Counted from the stretch's first letter, positions 45,221-57,124 are shown. The stretch: 64,000 nucleotides of DNA from Argyresthia goedartella (GCA_949825045.1 OX463809.1:7405501-7469500), one strand, 5' to 3'. Translations and numbers: made by a program. The notes: generated from the sequence alone by a model not told the origin.

Positions 45221-45432
45221 AACCTGTCTCCGCAGGGACGACCTCCATGCTCGGCCTGTCAGACGTGACTGACAACAAGCTGATCTGGCGGCAGCTGGTG
45301 GCCGAGCTGCTGGGCACCTTCGTGCTGACCTCGGTGGGCGTGGCCGCCTGCATCACCATCCAGGCCAGCCAGGCGCCGCAGGTCACCAGCATCGCCCTGT
45401 GCTTCGGGCTGCTTGTTGCTTCTATTGCACAG
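45221..45432 (+). CDS. Aquaporin exon 2: N-terminus and first membrane segment (Drip-like)
   Basis: Bounded by an AG acceptor at 45220 and a donor GTGGGT at 45433. The exon is 212 bp, phase 1 in and phase 0 out. It encodes PVSAGTTSMLGLSDVTDNK, then IWRQLVAELLGTFVLTSVGV (membrane helix 1 with the family Glu in AELLGTF), a short extracellular loop, and SIALCFGLLVASIAQ, the start of helix 2. It strongly resembles the insect Drip water channel, where an ITENKKIWR / FGLTVATIAQ pattern occupies the same places. Aquaporins of this type are tetrameric water pores of gut and Malpighian tubule membranes. The exon is visibly GC-rich, unlike the AT-rich intron. The internal ATG at 45247 could also serve as a start. 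The NPA-bearing exon is not seen downstream. Prip or another insect MIP subtype is a weaker alternative. Confidence 0.9.
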
Positions 45433-45894
45433 GTGGGTTTTTCAGACCCTGGTGGAATACGTTAATGTGTTTTATCGAATGGTTTCAAGGAGCGGAATAC
45501 GGAGCCGTATTTTTTTATCCCCGACGATCAAAAGAGGGATGTTTTAAGTTTGAAGCGTCGAAATGGTAGTAGCCTTCCCTGCGACGGCACTTAGATATGT
45601 TTTATTAAAATCGATTCAGTAGTTCGAAAGTTAAAATAAGACCAACGCTCAAAAGAGTGGACGGATTTTAATGCAGTTTCCTATAGTTGGTATGCTAATA
45701 GACTTTTCTGCAATGGTCTTCCATAAGTTTTATCCAAATCGTTTCAGTAGTTCGAAAGTTATCAGCTTAACATAGAATAGCAGTCAAAGGGGTGGACGAT
45801 TTAAATGCGGTCTTTTGAAGTTGGTAGACTTTATTGCATTGGTTCTTAGTTATAGTTAAAATCGGTTCAGTCAGTCAGTAACTGCTTAACAATA
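45433..45894 (+). other. Aquaporin intron 2 start; decayed RTE-like repeats
   Basis: Blocks of AAAATCGGTTCAGT, TAGTTCGAAAGTTATCAGC and GTGGACGGATTTTAATG-type occur about five times between 45065 and 46210, a multiply duplicated RTE-like UTR. No exon seen. Confidence 0.5.
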
Positions 45895-46112
45895 ATAAAA
45901 TAATCAGTAAACATTTACATAGAGGCACATACATTGCTTCTGTCCCCACACTAGGATACCCTGTGTCGTGGGAACCAGAAACAGCGAAGTAACAGTCATG
46001 TAAAAATAAACATCCAAGATCTGGGGATTTTTTTTCTAAATCCCCAGCCGGGGATCGAACCCGGGACCTCTCGCATGGTAGGCTGAGCCACAATCACAGC
46101 GCCACAAAAGTC
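45895..46112 (-). repeat. SINE B copy
   Basis: Minus-strand head with the B-box-like GGTTCGATCCCC at about 46045, T/A-run, CCAAGATCTGGGG, CACGACACAGGGTATCCTAG and a GTGCCTCTATG tail. Confidence 0.8.
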
Positions 46113-47574
46113 GCCAAAGAGGTCAAACCTGTGGACGGATTTTAATGTAGTTTTTCGTAGTCTGAGATGGTTTATATATATGTTTTGTTAAAATCGGTTC
46201 ATTAGTTCCAAAGCTATGGTTCAGGGTTTTATAAAAAAATGTATATTTATTTAATGTTAATCTGTATTATAGTGATTATATATATATTATGGTCCTGTGA
46301 TATAAACTGGATCAGAGTCATAAAAGTGAAAAACAATTTTCATGGCATACACTTGTAGGTGTACATAATAGATACGTAAAGGGAAGCTTGAAATCGATAT
46401 TTTCTTTTATTATTTTCTATTAATCGAATATAATTTTTGCGGTTTAGATTAGACAATGGTTCATAGATCAAACTGTATTAATCAAACATTACCGTAATCA
46501 GCTTGTAAACAAGCTCAGCATACGAGTATTTTCACAGACTATCACAATCACAAACTACGCAAAGCCGTCTTAATACGATGTAATCTCAGTAGCGTGCGTT
46601 ATTCGGGATTATAAGATTCAGAGGTAGCAATATCAGATAAACATATGTTTAATTCTGTTTTATTTTCTTTTGCTACGAGTAAGTTAGCGTATATAATTTT
46701 AAGTATGGCATGGTATGGTGATTGATTGCGAATAAATGAGGAGAGGTAGGACCATTTTATGTGTGGTGATAAAAATGAAAGCCTATTATATATATACTAT
46801 ATAGAAAGACTATTCCAGAAATACCTATATATACCCTAAGACTTAATGTTACCATTTTGACACAAATTTCCAAAAAGCGTTAAAATGCAGTTGGGTTTTC
46901 TGTTGATGTAATAAATCTTCCTTCTTGTTAAATTATTAAATCATAACAACGCGAGATTCGTTGGGTTTAACAATAACATGTCTTAATGTTTATGATGAAC
47001 ATTGAAGGAATGACTATCATAATAGTTATGATATGATGTTATATTATTTCCGTAACATAACATCATCACATTTAATATCATAATATGATCGCTGCCATGA
47101 TCATATCAAGAAGATCTTGTCGTCTGACATCGCGTGATGATTATGATTCTGATATGTTTATTATCTCTGAGACGGATGTTTCATTCGCAATCTAGGCATT
47201 GTTAATAAATTACCCGGTTTGTACCAAACTGTGTCTTTTTGTAAATGAACAATAATGCCAATCTTTTTGGTATTAACATTAGGTAAATAAGCCTTCATCA
47301 TGCGGTTTAAACAAAAACGATTTTTGACATCATTTGACTTCAAGGAGCGAAATTTTTATTACACTATTTATTACCCAAAAAGATTAATAAAATGCACTTG
47401 CGGTGAACAATAAATAAATTGATCTGTCTAATTTTTTCTCGTCACCGGAAAATACTTTTCTAGACAAACCTTTTATGGTGCAGAAACGGCGCACTAAAAT
47501 TTCTAGAATCTAGACTTGAGAACAATCAAGCACTAGAGGTTTATTTATTAGTTTATATAGCCTATTAATGTCCC
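46113..47574. other. No gene seen
   Basis: Strongly AT-rich sequence with an AT-dinucleotide tract near 46270. Between 46980 and 47160 the motif CATAATATGATG and its inverses recur loosely. No coding support. Confidence 0.5.
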
Positions 47575-47885
47575 CCTATATGATACGAGTAAGATTAAGC
47601 CATACTCCACCACGCTGGCTCAGTGCGGGTTGATGGAGGGGTTTTAGGACCACTACCATGTAGTGATTACTATCGCTACATGGTAGTGTAGCGATAGTAA
47701 CTGTAGGTCTCGGCTACTGCTAGCATAAAGTGTCATCCGAACCGACTGAACGTCGGAACGATTTAAGATAAATTAATTATCTCATTGGTGTGGTCAGGAG
47801 ATCTCATGACCATGTTGTCAGGTTTTGAACCTGCTTCTCACAAAGAGAAGCAAGCGTGAAACCCGTTAAACCACGGAGCTCTAGA
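47575..47885 (-). repeat. SINE C copy 4 (body type A) with nested hairpins
   Basis: Minus-strand head and body as in copy 1. The middle has been duplicated in inverted form: 47652-47663 pairs with 47676-47687, and 47669-47680 pairs with 47687-47698, both perfect 12-bp stems that overlap and so exclude one another. The head also contains a small duplication around GTGGTCAGGAGATCTCATGA. Confidence 0.75.
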
Positions 47886-48469
47886 CTAGACTAGAGACAT
47901 GACAGACTAGAGGAATGATAATAAATCTGCTAGATCCCTCATGTGCTAATAGTTCCAAATGCAGAATATCGACTGATGAAACTTCAATCAAATATGGGTG
48001 TACGTACGACTTGTATGGTCTGCTTTTCCCACGCGTCTATACAGGCTTGTCCTCCAATTGTGCATGAATTCTATCAATAGAGCCAGGACAGGTTATGTTC
48101 ACTCAATATGAATATGAGCTAAAGGCCAATATGTAAAACTGACGAATTAATTCACCTTGACACGGTGATTGTAGATCACTTGTTTCAACTATTACGATCA
48201 CCATTGTGTTGGCTTTATCCAGTTGTTCGTTATTTGTGTTGGGATTACATTATAAAAGGTAATTATATACAGACATGTCAAGATAACGTATTTGTGTTCA
48301 CCTGTGTAATGTTTTGTATAGAATTAAATTTAATATTAAATCACCCCTGAAAACACGCTACTTACTTATTACGAGAACATTATTAATTATAAAATGTTTT
48401 CCTTTATTTGCGTTGACGTAGCATAGCCTAAAAGCTAAAATGTTACTTGTACTTGTACCTAAATGAACA
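47886..48469. other. No gene seen
   Basis: AT-rich, nothing recognised. Confidence 0.5.
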
Positions 48470-48660
48470 TAAACATAAATATTTATATACAGGCACATAC
48501 ATTGCTTCTGACCCCACACCCTGTGTCGTGGGAACCAGAAACAACGACATCACACACATATAAACAACCAAGACCTGGTTTTTTTTTCTTTATCCCTAGC
48601 CGGGGATCAAACCCGGGATCTCTCGCATGGTAGTCATGACAGTGCCACAGAGGTCGGTAA
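48470..48660 (-). repeat. SINE B copy
   Basis: Same layout as 45895-46112: GCACATACATTGCTTCTG, CCCTGTGTCGTGGGAACCAG, CCAAGACCTGG, T-run, and a head with GGGGATCAAACCCGGGATC. Confidence 0.8.
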
Positions 48661-48956
48661 GGCTGTTGAATCAACATTGTAGTAACCATTCGCTTTATTT
48701 GCGCACTCTGAGAGCCACCTCGCATATTTAAGTTGGAATATCAGGGTAATGCAAATATGAACACTTTTGTTAGGGTACGGTTAACCTTGGGAACCCATGT
48801 ATTATATAATTTGCATTGATTCGGACTATTGCATGCATTTATATTTATTTTAGCTGAAATATTTTATCAACATAGATGTCGCACTTCGACTTTTATTTTG
48901 CGCTAGTTTCAGCACCTGTTTATGTCTGAATAATATCGCTTAATAATATAACATAA

Positions 48957-49228
48957 AATAGCGTCAAGCCTTTTCCCATACGGGGTGGCAGAGGCACAAT
49001 TGCGCCCACTTTGAGCCAGTTATTCAATATTCCATTTTTCGTGACGGGCTAGCCCATCGCCGCAGCTATGGAGTAATGAAAGTTTCCTCACAATGTTTTC
49101 CATCACCGTTACAACGTTCCTGTAATGTACTTAATATAAATTATTTATCTCATTGGTACATGGTCAGGAATCGAACCTGCATCTGCTGTGCTAGAAGCAA
49201 GCGTGAAACCCATTAGACCACGAAGCTA
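48957..49228 (-). repeat. SINE C copy 5 (body type B)
   Basis: Minus-strand head (GGTCTAATGGGTTTCACGCT, GGTTCGATTCC) plus body B (CCATAGCTGCGGCGATGGGC, GGCGCAATTGTGCCTCTGCC). It abuts MITE-3. Confidence 0.8.
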
Positions 49229-49236
49229 CTTACATC

Positions 49237-49504
49237 TATACAACGTGACATGTAATTAGCTGACCATATTTTGGGGAATTATAGTACCCATTTTTATGAA
49301 CAACTTTCTCCGAGAAACATATGATCGTAAACGAAATAAATTTTTGGGTCTCCCATAGTAACTTGTAATCAGCTGATCGGGTCAATGTACTGAGGGACGA
49401 AAAATATATTTCATTTGCGACCATATATTTCTTTGGGAAATTTGTTCATAATGATCGTATTAACCCCCAAAATATGGTCAGCTAATTAAATGTCACCTTG
49501 TATA
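49237..49504. mobile_element. MITE-3, long inverted ends, TA target
   Basis: The first and last ~40 bp are inverted copies (CAACGTGACATGTAATTAGC and, from the other end, CAAGGTGACATTTAATTAGC, both continuing TGACCATATTTTGGGG), with few mismatches. TA flanks both ends, compatible with a Tc1/mariner-mobilised MITE of about 264 bp. No coding capacity. Confidence 0.85.
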
Positions 49505-50867
49505 ATAACTTGGTTATAAAATCAAATCGAAAGCGACAACACGACCACGTTTAAATCATTGCCTAAATGCAGTGCTTACCGAATGACGATTAGTGCTCGT
49601 ACGATTTACAAGAAATGTGATGGGTTATTGACCATGAAATATATTATATCTACATACAATGGTGGGTGGTATATGAGCACACAATTGTTTATTATCGTAT
49701 AGCTGCGGGATAATTTGCATACTCTGACTGTCAAGTGATTTCTAGTGACCATTGAACTTCTAAATTAGGAGTGACATGATATACCAACATAAACATTACA
49801 TTACGAAACTTTTGAAGGGCTACTTTAAGTTAAATAAGTGACCTGACTCGGCGATAATTCTCCGAGTGCTTAACCCCTGTATGTGTAAGTTGCACTTAAC
49901 TTAAGCTGTAGCTGTCTGTGCGTTTTAATTTGGATCCTGTTACAACAAACGCAGCTTATGAACTTTTCGCTTATAAAACGCGCAACGAATTACAAGCGCT
50001 GGGCGGAGTTGGCGGGAAATACTGCGTATATGTACAGGTATTGAAAAGTGACTACTGCGCATTCAAGGCCACCGCTCAGAACGTGTGGCGCGACGTATAC
50101 CTGCACCTCGATGGAGGCCTAATACTGCAATTAATTCATTCAATGAAAACAATTAATTTTAATTCAATTTGACAGCGGCTATCTTTCTGATGTCGATAGA
50201 TATCATTGAATTGAATCGATAGACATGATTAGTTACCTTACGCTTGAGTACGCTGATTCAGTTACAATGACATAGTAAACATAAGTGTTTTGAGTATGAT
50301 TGACTTCATAGTAATCCGTTGTTGAATAATTGATTCTTTAATCATTGCCTCAAATAGACAGTTCAGTTGGCAGGTCATGATGAAGGAATCTACCTGGGTC
50401 CTGGACACAATTCCGAAATAGGTAGTGTAGTGGGGAATTTTTAGTTTGTGATCTCGAGAAGCCTGTGTTACTATGAGGGAGGGGATATATTCGATAGATT
50501 TTTGGTTTTTTCAGTTAAAGGCAATTAAAGACAATTTAAAGTTGTTAAAAGATATGAGGCAAAAACCAAAAAATGTAAAATCACAATCAGTACCCACAAA
50601 CAATAAACTAAAATATCATTAAATTAGGAATTGGGTCCAGGTCGAAAGTACCTGCCGATTGAACTATGAGATATGTAGAGTAGATATGATAATTACATAA
50701 AAAATATAAAAATAAGTTATTAATTGATGTTTTTGTTAAACATCCATTTCACTAATTTGTCATTCGGCCATTTTGGAGTCTGAGGTCTCATATCAGAATA
50801 TGTTGATTACACATTTTTGCGACTGAAAAGCCACCATAATCTCTGTAGGAATATGATTGATGCCCGA
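49505..50867. other. No gene; repeat G copy at 49979-50110
   Basis: Repeat G matches 24698-24830 at most bases (shared TATGTACAGGTATTGAAAAG and AACGTGTGGCGCGACGTATA). The other sequence is AT-rich. The possible peptide across repeat G is discussed under findings. Confidence 0.55.
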
Positions 50868-51075
50868 GTCCGGCCGAGTACTGATGAGCGCACACCTATC
50901 CGTACCATCCGCACCGAACGAGCCCAACGAACGGATCGAATTTTAGGATTATTTATATCAAATCATTTGGAACCTCGCACACCTGTCCAAGTCCGCACAT
51001 CCGGAGAACCTCGGAAATCCAGATGACTCCATAAAATCCGTTCGCTGCCGACGTTGCGGATAGGTGTGCGTTCAC
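50868..51075. mobile_element. MITE-4, inverted CGCACACCTATCCG ends
   Basis: GAGCGCACACCTATCCGTA at about 50886-50904 is mirrored by TTGCGGATAGGTGTGCGTTC at about 51053-51072. CCGCAC and CGAACG units recur between. About 190-210 bp, no coding capacity; open frames on both strands reflect the repeats. Confidence 0.6.
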
Positions 51076-51494
51076 CATACATATGCTCCCGTAAATTAAG
51101 TGGCGCTGTCGTTTCCGTAACAAGAGACGAAGACGGAGACGGAGACATGACTTTCCTTCCCTTTGAGTTACCAGTTGCGCGTCCGGGCGTCACAGAGACG
51201 CACTTGTAGCACCGCGCGTGAACCGTTGTTGCATCAACACACGCCCGCGGATTGTGAAACTGTCATCTGTCAATCGCATATTAGCGCGACAATGGCACAA
51301 TGCGATCTATGTGTATCACGCGCGTGTTGAGATCGAGATCGCATCGGTGTCGTGCGTGCCCGCTTCGCTTTGTCTCGCCAATGTCACTTACTGTTGCGCG
51401 AGAGCATATTGTTACGGCATTGCAGCGCGAGAGCATGTTTGAGGCAATGAGGGCCTACGATCTTCGTGTCGATGGCAGATCGAATTACTCAAGA
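51076..51494. other. CG-rich stretch, unassigned
   Basis: 51100-51470 is richer in CpG than its surroundings (GCGCGACAATGGCACAATGC, GTGTCGTGCGTGCCCGCTTC). Possible decayed GC-rich element or unrecognised exon. No family match. Confidence 0.35.
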
Positions 51495-51690
51495 CCTAAC
51501 ATAACATCAACATATGTACACAGGCAAATGCATTGCTTCTGGCCCCACATTAGGATACCCTGTTACCAGACACAGCGACCTCAAAAACAATAGTCATCCA
51601 AGACCTGGGGGTTTTTTCTCTCCCCACCCGGGATTCGAGCCCGGGACCTATGGGACCTATCACATGGGAAGCACAGGAGCACGGAAGTGA
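51495..51690 (-). repeat. SINE B copy
   Basis: CAAATGCATTGCTTCTGGCC, GGATACCCTGTTACCAG, CCAAGACCTGGGG, T-run, and a head with GGATTCGAGCCCGGGACC. A short duplication of GGGACCTAT lies in the head. Confidence 0.75.
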
Positions 51691-51819
51691 TTAAGGAAGG
51701 AACACATTGGTTTGTTGGTCCTTCGAGCCGGATTTCGTTGCAACCAGCAGTTGTTTGTAAACACATAGTCGTAACCGCATTTTGTTTGATAGTTATATAC
51801 CTTGGAAATATACCTTGGA

Positions 51820-52052
51820 AACTATTTACACACATTGATCTAGCCCCAAAATAGGATTCCCTGTATCTTGGGTACCAGACAACGATACACATACTTGCAT
51901 AGATAAATATCATACTTAGATAGATAAACAACCATGACTAGGGTACAAACATCCGTTCTCATCAAACAAATATTTGCCCCCACCGGGACTCGAACCCGGG
52001 ACCCTTGGATTCGTAGGCAGGGTCACTGCCGACTCGGCCATTCGGGTCGTCG
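51820..52052 (-). repeat. SINE A copy 3
   Basis: Minus strand from the head (CGACCCGAATGGCCGAGTCG, GGTTCGAGTCCC) through GTACCCTAGTCATGGTTGT to CAAGATACAGGGAATCCTAT. Near full length. Confidence 0.85.
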
Positions 52053-53399
52053 GGATAACCGCGCCTAAATCCTTTGATTTTGTAGTTCAACCCGCACTTA
52101 GGTATATAGGTTAGGTATCCTACGTCAGTGTATAGGCACTCGACGAGGCCTCAGATTTAGGTTAGGTATCCTACGTCAGTGTATATAATAATACAATTAC
52201 GATACCTGTCATGATGCCCTCTATCATCTTGCACTGAGCAAGTGTGGTGAGCGATAGTGCAATAAGTTTGAATATAACCGTAGTAAGGCTATATGTTATT
52301 ATGACCTCGGAACGCAATGATAAAACTTATGTTGAAAAGCACAAGTCGTGCTAAGGGCTAGGCCTTCTAGGATAAAAGCTAGAGAACGTTTCAGAAGTGT
52401 TGAATAGTGAACATTTTCTCTTAGTCTTTGAATATTTTATCGAATCTACGTAAGGCCTTCTGTGTTTTAGTTTTTACGACCCTACAGTACTTCATAAAGT
52501 AAATAGTGGACTATTAAAATTGACCGACAACATTGTAAATGCAGTAAAGGATGTCATGTCAAATTAGCACCTCTTAAAATTTGTGTAATTATCGTGTATT
52601 GAGTAATTTTCCAGTAAAAGTATTTATAGTAAGTACTCTCAAATGCCATACTTATTCAGATTTATATATTTATGAAAAATTCAATAAAAATAATAAACAT
52701 AAACTAATACAACGTAAGGTTCAACTCACCTAATTCAAAACAAAGGATTTCGTACGCGCATGTCACATTAACAAGCGGTCAAAGACCACACAAATCACAA
52801 ATAAAAAATAAAATAAAAAGTGAGAGGCGAGGTATGTGAGAAGTAAGAAACTGGTACTGTAGGTTTTGTTTAAGAAAATTTGACATTTGATTAAAGAAAT
52901 CTTAAAAGGCATTTGTTTTAAATAGAACCTTGGATCCTTGATTTTCACAATGATTTACTGAAACCGAGTATCCTACACTTCGGGAAAGATTGTCGACAAA
53001 TTACCTACTCAAAGTTCACTTACTTACTACTTAACCTTCTTCAATTACGATACGCATAGGGAAAAGTGAGTCTCTAAGACTAGTCGCTATGTATTATCTC
53101 ATATAGGTTTGAATGGAGGATACCGGTATGTGAGATACTTCGTAGCGACTAGTTTCCGAGAGACGCGTAGAAATCTCTTCGTCTAAAGGCGAATACACAC
53201 TACGGTAAATGTATTAAGATGTAAAATGTTATATCCCAAACAGTAATTTTTTTATGAGCGATGTTTGAAAGGAGTTTGAAGGTGTATATTTTGTTCTCCC
53301 TTCTCACCGCGCCTCTATGGCGACGCTCTCCCTAATGACGATTGAAGCTGAACTGTTCAATACAGTTGGTAGATGTGAACGTCACACGCGGGATGTAAA
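52053..53399. other. No gene; one 27-bp direct duplication
   Basis: 52108-52134 is repeated exactly at 52159-52185 (AGGTTAGGTATCCTACGTCA plus GTGTATA), 51 bp apart. The remainder is AT-rich with nothing recognised. Confidence 0.5.
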
Positions 53400-53690
53400 A
53401 TATATCTCGGGATGTAATTGACCGAGCGAGCGAAGCGTCCAGTTTCGAGATTAGCCAAAAATGCGTTTGTCCTTCTGTCTGTCTGTTTTCGCCTTTCTCG
53501 GTCGTATTTCTCAACCGATTCTCGTGAAATTTTGTGAGCAGGTTCGATAATTATATAGTTTTTTTTTGTCGAGTTAGTTTTTAGATGTTTTTTTAAAAGG
53601 CGGACTTATGGCGTTACAAAGTTATTGTGGCTAAATACTCCATGTTGGTAACCAGGTGCATTCATAAGTTTGTATGTGGTATTGAAAGAA
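53400..53690 (+). repeat. Repeat F copy
   Basis: GACCGAGCGAGCGAAGCGTC, AAAAATGCGTTTGTCC, CTCGTGAAATTTTGTGAGCA and AACCAGGTGCATTCATAAGT are the inverted equivalents of 41868-42240. Confidence 0.6.
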
Positions 53691-54519
53691 AACGCAGTCG
53701 GGTTATTTTATTTATAATAATTCTAGTTGTTCATCCGATAAACATCAAGGGGTCGGGGGTGTGACGGGGGGATTGGAACGGGGAAGGGGGAGCGGGGGCA
53801 GTTTTCTGTTCCAAATGTATTCAATTCATTATAGCGGATTTCAGCTTTTGATTTTATTTCGGAAAATATATACCTAATCAGACTACGAAGTTCTCGGCCT
53901 TGACGAGACGAACCCGTAGGCTGATTTGACTTCCTAGGACAAAGGAAACGCGAGTGATCGCCAAAAATTATACCCCTATTCTGCTCATAATTAGAAAATT
54001 CAAGCACCTGAAATTAAATTTAAAATTGGACTTACTTCGTTAAATGTTGCGCAAAATCAACTTGTATCGCATTATAATAAAGCGTTTTGTCCGTCAGTCG
54101 TGACAATATGTTTAAATATCGAGGTCTACTGTTCTCATAGAACCACTAGTATATAGCTCCGGATATAATATATCTTATATCCCAAAGAGGGTAGCCGGCT
54201 TAAGCGTATCGTAATCGGAGAAGGGCCTATTGTGTCTTCACTCAATTTTCTGCCTCCAGAGTTAGATTCAAGCCATATTGTATAGAAAATTTAACCAGCA
54301 TATAACAAATTGCCATTGTTACTGGGTAATTTCGTGTTACCACACGTCATCAAGATATGACGACTACATGACTAGCTGGACTGGACTATAAGTAATTGTC
54401 CCCTCATTGTTACGTGTGGAGACTTCCTTCTACTTGGTGATTAGCCTGCAATTACTTGGACTTGACGGTTTGGGCCGTCGTCGGTTGGCCTGCAGGATTT
54501 CTTTCCATATTCTATGATT
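53691..54519. other. No gene seen
   Basis: A G-rich run at 53745-53800 (GGGGGGATTGGAACGGGGAA) stands out. The minus-strand frame across it is low complexity. Otherwise unassigned. Confidence 0.45.
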
Positions 54520-54775
54520 TGACGACCCGAATGGCCGAATCATCAGTGACCCTGTCGAGGAAGCCAAGGGTCCCGGGTTCCAGTCCCGGTGGGGGCAAAT
54601 ATTTGTTTGATGAGAACGGATGTTTATACCCTAGTTATGGTTGTTTATCTATCTAAGTATAATATTTATCTATATAAGTATATGTATCGTTGTCTAGTAC
54701 CCAAGATACAGGGAATCCTAGTTTGGGAGCAATCAATGTGTGTAAATAGTGTCCAAGGTATTATTATTATTATTA
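54520..54775 (+). repeat. SINE A copy 4
   Basis: CGACCCGAATGGCCGAATCA, GGTTCCAGTCCC, GGGGGCAAATATTTG, GTACCCTAGTTATGGTTG-like, CAAGATACAGGGAATCCTAG and an ATT-rich tail. Confidence 0.85.
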
Positions 54776-56514
54776 ATAATAATAACCACCGGAGGATACA
54801 AACGGCACCAAATGGAGTTACAAGAGATGCACAAAACTTTATGCACAATAAATAAAGGCCAAATCACGTAGTTAAATAATAACCGTTTAAATTACTGTTG
54901 TCATCTTTTTGTGCATATTTTTATGAACATCCTAATATCGTTAGCTTATATGCCCATAAAATAGTCATCATAATCATCATCATCTCATGCTATCACCCTT
55001 CAGCAGGGTGTAGTGCTCCCAGCACAGATTTCCGACTGTTCCTATCTTGGGTTATCTTCTCTAGCTCCGCCCAATCAAATATTGAGATGTGTTCAACTAC
55101 CTACCTTTATTACTCCAGTGTATTTTTATGATAGAGCCCCTGTGTTAAGTCGAGTCTGGGTCATGGTCCTGAAACGCTTCTACATACAACATGTTTTAAC
55201 TTAACCCACATGACCTTAGCATTAGATCAACATAGATAAAACTTTATATCTAGACAGGCGGCCAAATTCAATAGACCTTTCGATAGATCACGCCAACAAA
55301 TTAATTTTTATTACAAACAAAACACTGATGTGATAATTACTCGTATGGATATGAAAAGGGCACAAAGTGATCTCGCGCGACGGAGTCAAGGGCCCCGGGG
55401 CCCTGGGGCCTCGTGAAAGGGCCCCAACCCGTCTGTTGGTAATGACTTAATGAGATAATATTTATTGCGAAAGTAAAAAAGTACTTAATTAATATAGATT
55501 CTTACCACCATCAAAATATGTGATAGTTTATCTCATAACTGAGATCATGTATCGATCTCAAGTTTTGCTCTCCTCAGACCATTAACTATGATTTGTATAA
55601 TCTAAGCCTGTTTTCCTGCCCTCCACACGATGTACTAGATACGGCAGAATGTGAATCAACCACCATTTTACGATTTCCTACAATAAAATTAACCTCTTGT
55701 AATTAATCTTTATGATTAATTACAATTCAAGTATCATGACAAGTTTCTAATTCGAAGGTAATTTTAATGTGTATTTTATATTATCGTTGATCACCGTCGC
55801 CCTTTACCGCAAGCGGGGTCCCTCAGTGTCCGAAATTGCCAAATATCCGGTCTAATTAATTAAAGCTAATCAATGGTGTAGAGTTTAATGTAACACTCCA
55901 TTCGGCCCAACATGGTGCGAATATCATCATGGTGGTGGTTAATATTTACATTTACATATTAATTAGGTATTTTTTAATCGAAGAAAATTACGCACCTGCA
56001 ACAAATTTCACAACTTCACATTTTTATTATTCGATTTTTAATAGATAAATATTAATGATTTGTTTTAGTAGAAACGGTTTTATAAAACATAAACTAGAGA
56101 TAAACGCATTGTAAATGATCGTGTGAAACATTTAGCAATGTATCATCGACCGCAGCGCATGACCACGTTACTCTTGACTCTCGTGCGCATGCGCAACTCA
56201 ATCATTAGTCTGTGGGATTACCTCACTCACTCTATACAGTATTCCGCATGTGAGCGAGAGAGTAATCAGACTTACTGACCAGATTATAAGAACCGTTTCG
56301 TGGCCGACTACCCAATAGGTTCCGCCAATATCTTGTCGAACATATCTTATCTGCTATTAACTATGGGTGTTACTTAATATCGGGATATTAGTTATTTGCT
56401 AAGTTTCTGCTGTTGTAATATTTTGTGTTTTAATTACTCGTTGTCGTTGAACATAACAACGAGCTAATAAGACAGTCGAGTACCTACTCGTCAAATAGAT
56501 CAAAACATCCGTAT
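54776..56514. other. No gene seen
   Basis: AT-rich. At 55388-55430 a C/G-only palindromic run (GGGCCCCGGGGCCCTGGGGC) interrupts it. No coding support. Confidence 0.5.
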
Positions 56515-56838
56515 GTTTAAACGATTACCAAAAACGCACCTATTTTACAACCAATAAATTCGAAATGACTGCCAGAATGGATAAATGTCCACCAAATTGT
56601 GTTTGTATAAATTATCACCAAACTTCTTTTTATGTTAAGTTTATGTTTTAAGTATTTTTTGTTGTTCTTACATGTTCAACCTAACACGAAGGATAAAGGG
56701 GGCTTCGCTTCGCTCACCCCCTTTACCCTTCACCTAAGCTACCGCAATATGTTGCCCTGATATTTTTTGCAACTTTTGGTGTTCATTTATCCATTTTGGG
56801 TAGGAAAAAATATTTTGGCGATCATTATATTTGTTGCC
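56515..56838. mobile_element. MITE-1 copy 2
   Basis: Same ends and internal order as 1634-1938 (TGTTTAAACGATTACC, AATAAATTCGAAATGACTGC, CTTCGCTTCGCTCACCCC, TTTTGGCGATCATTATATTT), with a small internal duplication near 56633-56655. Confidence 0.7.
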
Positions 56839-56899
56839 ATTTAAAAACATGTGGTAATCCTGTCCTAAGGAGTTAAGATTGAATTCATTCACGAGTCAA

Positions 56900-56993
56900 G
56901 AGCTCAGACAGCCTGGAGCCACCAAGCTCAGAGAGCTCAGACAGCCTGGAGCCACCAAGCTCAGAGAGCTCAGACAGCCTGGTGCCACCAACG
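56900..56993. repeat. 33-bp tandem repeat, 3 copies
   Basis: Units at 56900, 56933 and 56966: GAGCTCAGACAGCCTGGAGC then CACCAAGCTCAGA. The third has one change (GGAGCC to GGTGCC) and a diverged end. The period is a multiple of three, but no flanking coding evidence exists. Confidence 0.9.
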
Positions 56994-57124
56994 CCGTAAC
57001 CGCAAGTGATTGCCCAACTGACCAGAAGTGACCATGATGTGACGAAGTTCAATCACTCCCTGTTATAACTTATCTTATTACCATAAAGAATTTACATATT
57101 TATTTTTGGGCATGTTGGTATTAT

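Noticed and set aside
54456..54656. Frame with GSSPGGG-like peptide
   Set aside because: It is read through the head of SINE A, a non-coding retroposon.
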